From Schleiferiaceae bacterium (lineage in GTDB: Bacteria; Bacteroidota; Bacteroidia; Flavobacteriales; Schleiferiaceae): a stretch of 8,601 bases of DNA. The stretch lies in the NCBI GenBank assembly GCA_030831045.1, contig JAURMB010000016.1, forward strand, positions 1 through 8,601. The letters are read 5' to 3'. Below, piece by piece: positions 7,687 through 8,601 of the stretch; the stretch's first letter is position 1; each line of letters opens with the position of its first letter. Under the pieces are notes generated by a model, which saw only the letters and a program-made list of their open reading frames with translations, was not told the DNA's origin and did no database searches. The position numbers were made by a program, and so were the translations under genes.

Positions 7687-7723
7687 GTTGCTAGTACCTA
7701 GTTTGCTGGTTGCTGGTTGGCTA
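7687..7723 (+). repeat. Degenerate heptamer tandem repeat (GTTGCTR)
   Basis: Directly after the pump stop codon, about five head-to-tail units can be read: GTTGCTA, GTACCTA, GTTTGCTG, GTTGCTG and GTTGGCTA. Two units are 8 nt because of one inserted base. The first unit also pairs with the stop-codon region (TAGCAA 7681-7686, TTGCTA 7688-7693). The array is intergenic and non-coding. It resembles short tandem repeats scattered between genes in some bacterial genomes; whether this unit recurs elsewhere in this genome cannot be seen here. Confidence 0.55.
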
Positions 7724-7737
7724 AATGATTACGCGCA

Positions 7738-7768
7738 GAAGCGGCCCTCGGGCCGCTTCCGTACTTTT
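7738..7768 (+). terminator. Probable intrinsic terminator of the efflux operon
   Basis: A perfect GC-rich hairpin has arms GAAGCGGCCC (7738-7747) and GGGCCGCTTC (7750-7759). Only 2 nt separate them, so in practice there are 9 bp with a CTCG tetraloop. The sequence CGTACTTTT follows, giving a short T-run at 7765-7768. It lies 55 nt after the pump stop and just before the next gene, the expected place for a terminator. The T-run is short and set 5 nt off the stem, so termination may be partial and allow read-through into dxs. Confidence 0.65.
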
Positions 7769-7769
7769 G
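7762..7769 (+). promoter_or_regulatory. Bacteroidota-type -7 element upstream of dxs
   Basis: TACTTTTG exactly matches the TAnnTTTG consensus and is identical to the -7 box in front of the tetR-type gene. Transcription would begin near 7774-7777, about 10 nt before the proposed dxs ATG at 7786. No -33 TTTG is found: the positions where it should lie (about 7739-7745) are taken by the left arm of the terminator hairpin. The promoter may therefore be weak, or rely on the -7 box alone. Confidence 0.5.
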
Positions 7770-7785
7770 TAGGGTGATCCCCTTG

Positions 7786-8601
7786 ATGAACGAATGGCGC
7801 CAGTGGCCTGTGGCCCGATGGGCTGAGGTGGCAAAAGCCGCCTCGCGGCACGTGCTTGCGAGCACCCGCGACAAAGCCGGCCACATTGCTTCGAGCGTTG
7901 GCGCGGCCGAATTGACGGTGGCGCTGCACGGGGTGCTCGATACGCCGAACGACCTGCTCCTGTGGGATGTGGGTCACCAAGCCTACATCCACAAAGTGCT
8001 GACGGACCGTGCGGCCGTTTTTGCAGCGAACCGTACCCCAGGCGGACCCAGCGGCTTCCCCCGCCGCAGCGAATCGCCCTTCGACGTGTGGGGCGTGGGC
8101 CACTCGAGCACGGCCCTGTCGGCGGCCGTGGGTTTTGCCCGCGCGGACCTCGCCCTCGGAACCCAGCGCCACCGCGTAGCGGTGGTCGGCGACGGGGCTA
8201 TGACCGGCGGAATGGTGTTTGAAGCCCTCAACGACGGAGGCGGTTGGGGCGCCGACGTTTTGCTGGTCATCAACGACAACGGAATGGCCATCGAAGAAAA
8301 CGTCGGCGCCCTGCACCGCGGCGGGCCCGATGCCTACCGCGGCCTGGTGGAATCCCTCGGTTGGGCCTGGGCCGGTGGCGAGGTGGACGGACACGACGTG
8401 CCCGCCGTGGTGGGCGCCCTGGAGCGCGCGCTGGCGCTCCGCGGCCCGCGCGTGCTGCACGTGCGCACCCGCCGCCCAAGCATCGGCGAATTGGGGCTCG
8501 AAGATTCCGCGCCGGGACCTGACCACCTTCAGTCGCATTTTGCGGCGGCCCTCGCTTCGCTCGCCGCCAACGACCCCCGCATCCATGCGCTCACGGCGGC
8601 A
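7786..8601 (+). CDS. dxs: 1-deoxy-D-xylulose-5-phosphate synthase (DXS), N-terminal part, compact form
   Basis: Thiamine-diphosphate enzyme that condenses pyruvate and glyceraldehyde 3-phosphate to DXP, the first step of the MEP isoprenoid pathway. The 272 codons seen are open to the window end. Diagnostic blocks are KAGHIASSVGAAELTVALHG (30-49, H33 = E. coli H49), LLWDVGHQAYIHKVLTDR (58-75), SGFPRRSESPFDVWGVGHSS (89-108, H106 = H121), the thiamine-binding GDGAMTGG (135-142) paired with NDN (163-165), ENVGAL (171-176) and VDGHD (200-204). The stretch SGFPRRSES with a short ENVGAL-to-DGHD gap is typical of Bacteroidota DXS as I recall it. Oddities are an N-terminus about 15-20 residues shorter than E. 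coli, and a linker after LHVRTRR that lacks a recognisable GRGY...FHA segment. The ATG at 7786 is chosen; an in-frame GTG at 7774 and TTG at 7783 are alternatives. The gene is richer in GC than the pump by eye. A divergent DXS paralogue is possible. The pyrimidine-binding and C-terminal domains lie outside the window. Confidence 0.9.
   Translation, partial: MNEWRQWPVARWAEVAKAASRHVLASTRDKAGHIASSVGAAELTVALHGVLDTPNDLLLWDVGHQAYIHKVLTDRAAVFAANRTPGGPSGFPRRSESPFDVWGVGHSSTALSAAVGFARADLALGTQRHRVAVVGDGAMTGGMVFEALNDGGGWGADVLLVINDNGMAIEENVGALHRGGPDAYRGLVESLGWAWAGGEVDGHDVPAVVGALERALALRGPRVLHVRTRRPSIGELGLEDSAPGPDHLQSHFAAALASLAANDPRIHALTAA

Noticed and set aside
8421..8440. Perfect inverted repeat GGAGCGC/GCGCTCC (6-nt loop) inside dxs
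   Set aside because: It encodes LERALALR in a very GC-rich stretch of the gene. There is no T-run, and it is best explained by composition and codon choice.
7729..8586. Open frame of 285 codons antisense to dxs
   Set aside because: The plus strand here is a clear DXS with conserved catalytic motifs. The antisense frame is stop-poor because of GC bias, and its protein is rich in H, G, R and A with no recognisable domain.

Overview
The window looks like a chromosomal segment from a GC-rich member of the Bacteroidota, possibly Flavobacteriales. Three things support this. Two start sites are preceded by an exact match to the Bacteroidota -7 promoter consensus TAnnTTTG (TACTTTTG at 1066-1073 and 7762-7769). 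None of the starts has a convincing Shine-Dalgarno sequence. The RND pump and the DXS protein have the length, insertions and shortened linkers I associate with Bacteroidota homologues. This assignment rests on reading the sequence; no database search was run.

Layout: (i) 1-898, minus strand: N-terminal two thirds of asparaginyl-tRNA synthetase (asnS), cut by the window edge. (ii) 899-1082: divergent intergenic region with a good promoter for the rightward genes and a candidate TetR operator overlapping its -33 side. (iii) 1083-7683, plus strand: a compact four-gene operon of TetR-type regulator, TolC-like outer-membrane channel, lipoprotein periplasmic adaptor and RND inner-membrane pump. 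The first three genes are joined by a 4-nt ATGA overlap and a 3-nt gap; the pump follows after 23 nt. (iv) 7684-7785: short intergenic region with degenerate heptamer repeats, a strong GC-rich hairpin (likely terminator) and a -7 element abutting it. (v) 7786-8601, plus strand: N-terminal part of a 1-deoxy-D-xylulose-5-phosphate synthase (dxs), running off the window.

The efflux operon encodes all parts of a tripartite exporter plus its probable autoregulator: the TetR protein would bind the operator in front of its own gene and so control its own synthesis and that of the pump. asnS and dxs are housekeeping genes and appear unrelated to the exporter.

I do not see a wholly new system. The points most worth checking are the DXS with reduced inter-domain linkers, the RND pump with an apparent extra pair of membrane helices and an altered proton-relay set, an EF-hand-like loop in the TolC-like protein, the near-leaderless regulator transcript, and the terminator/promoter junction before dxs.
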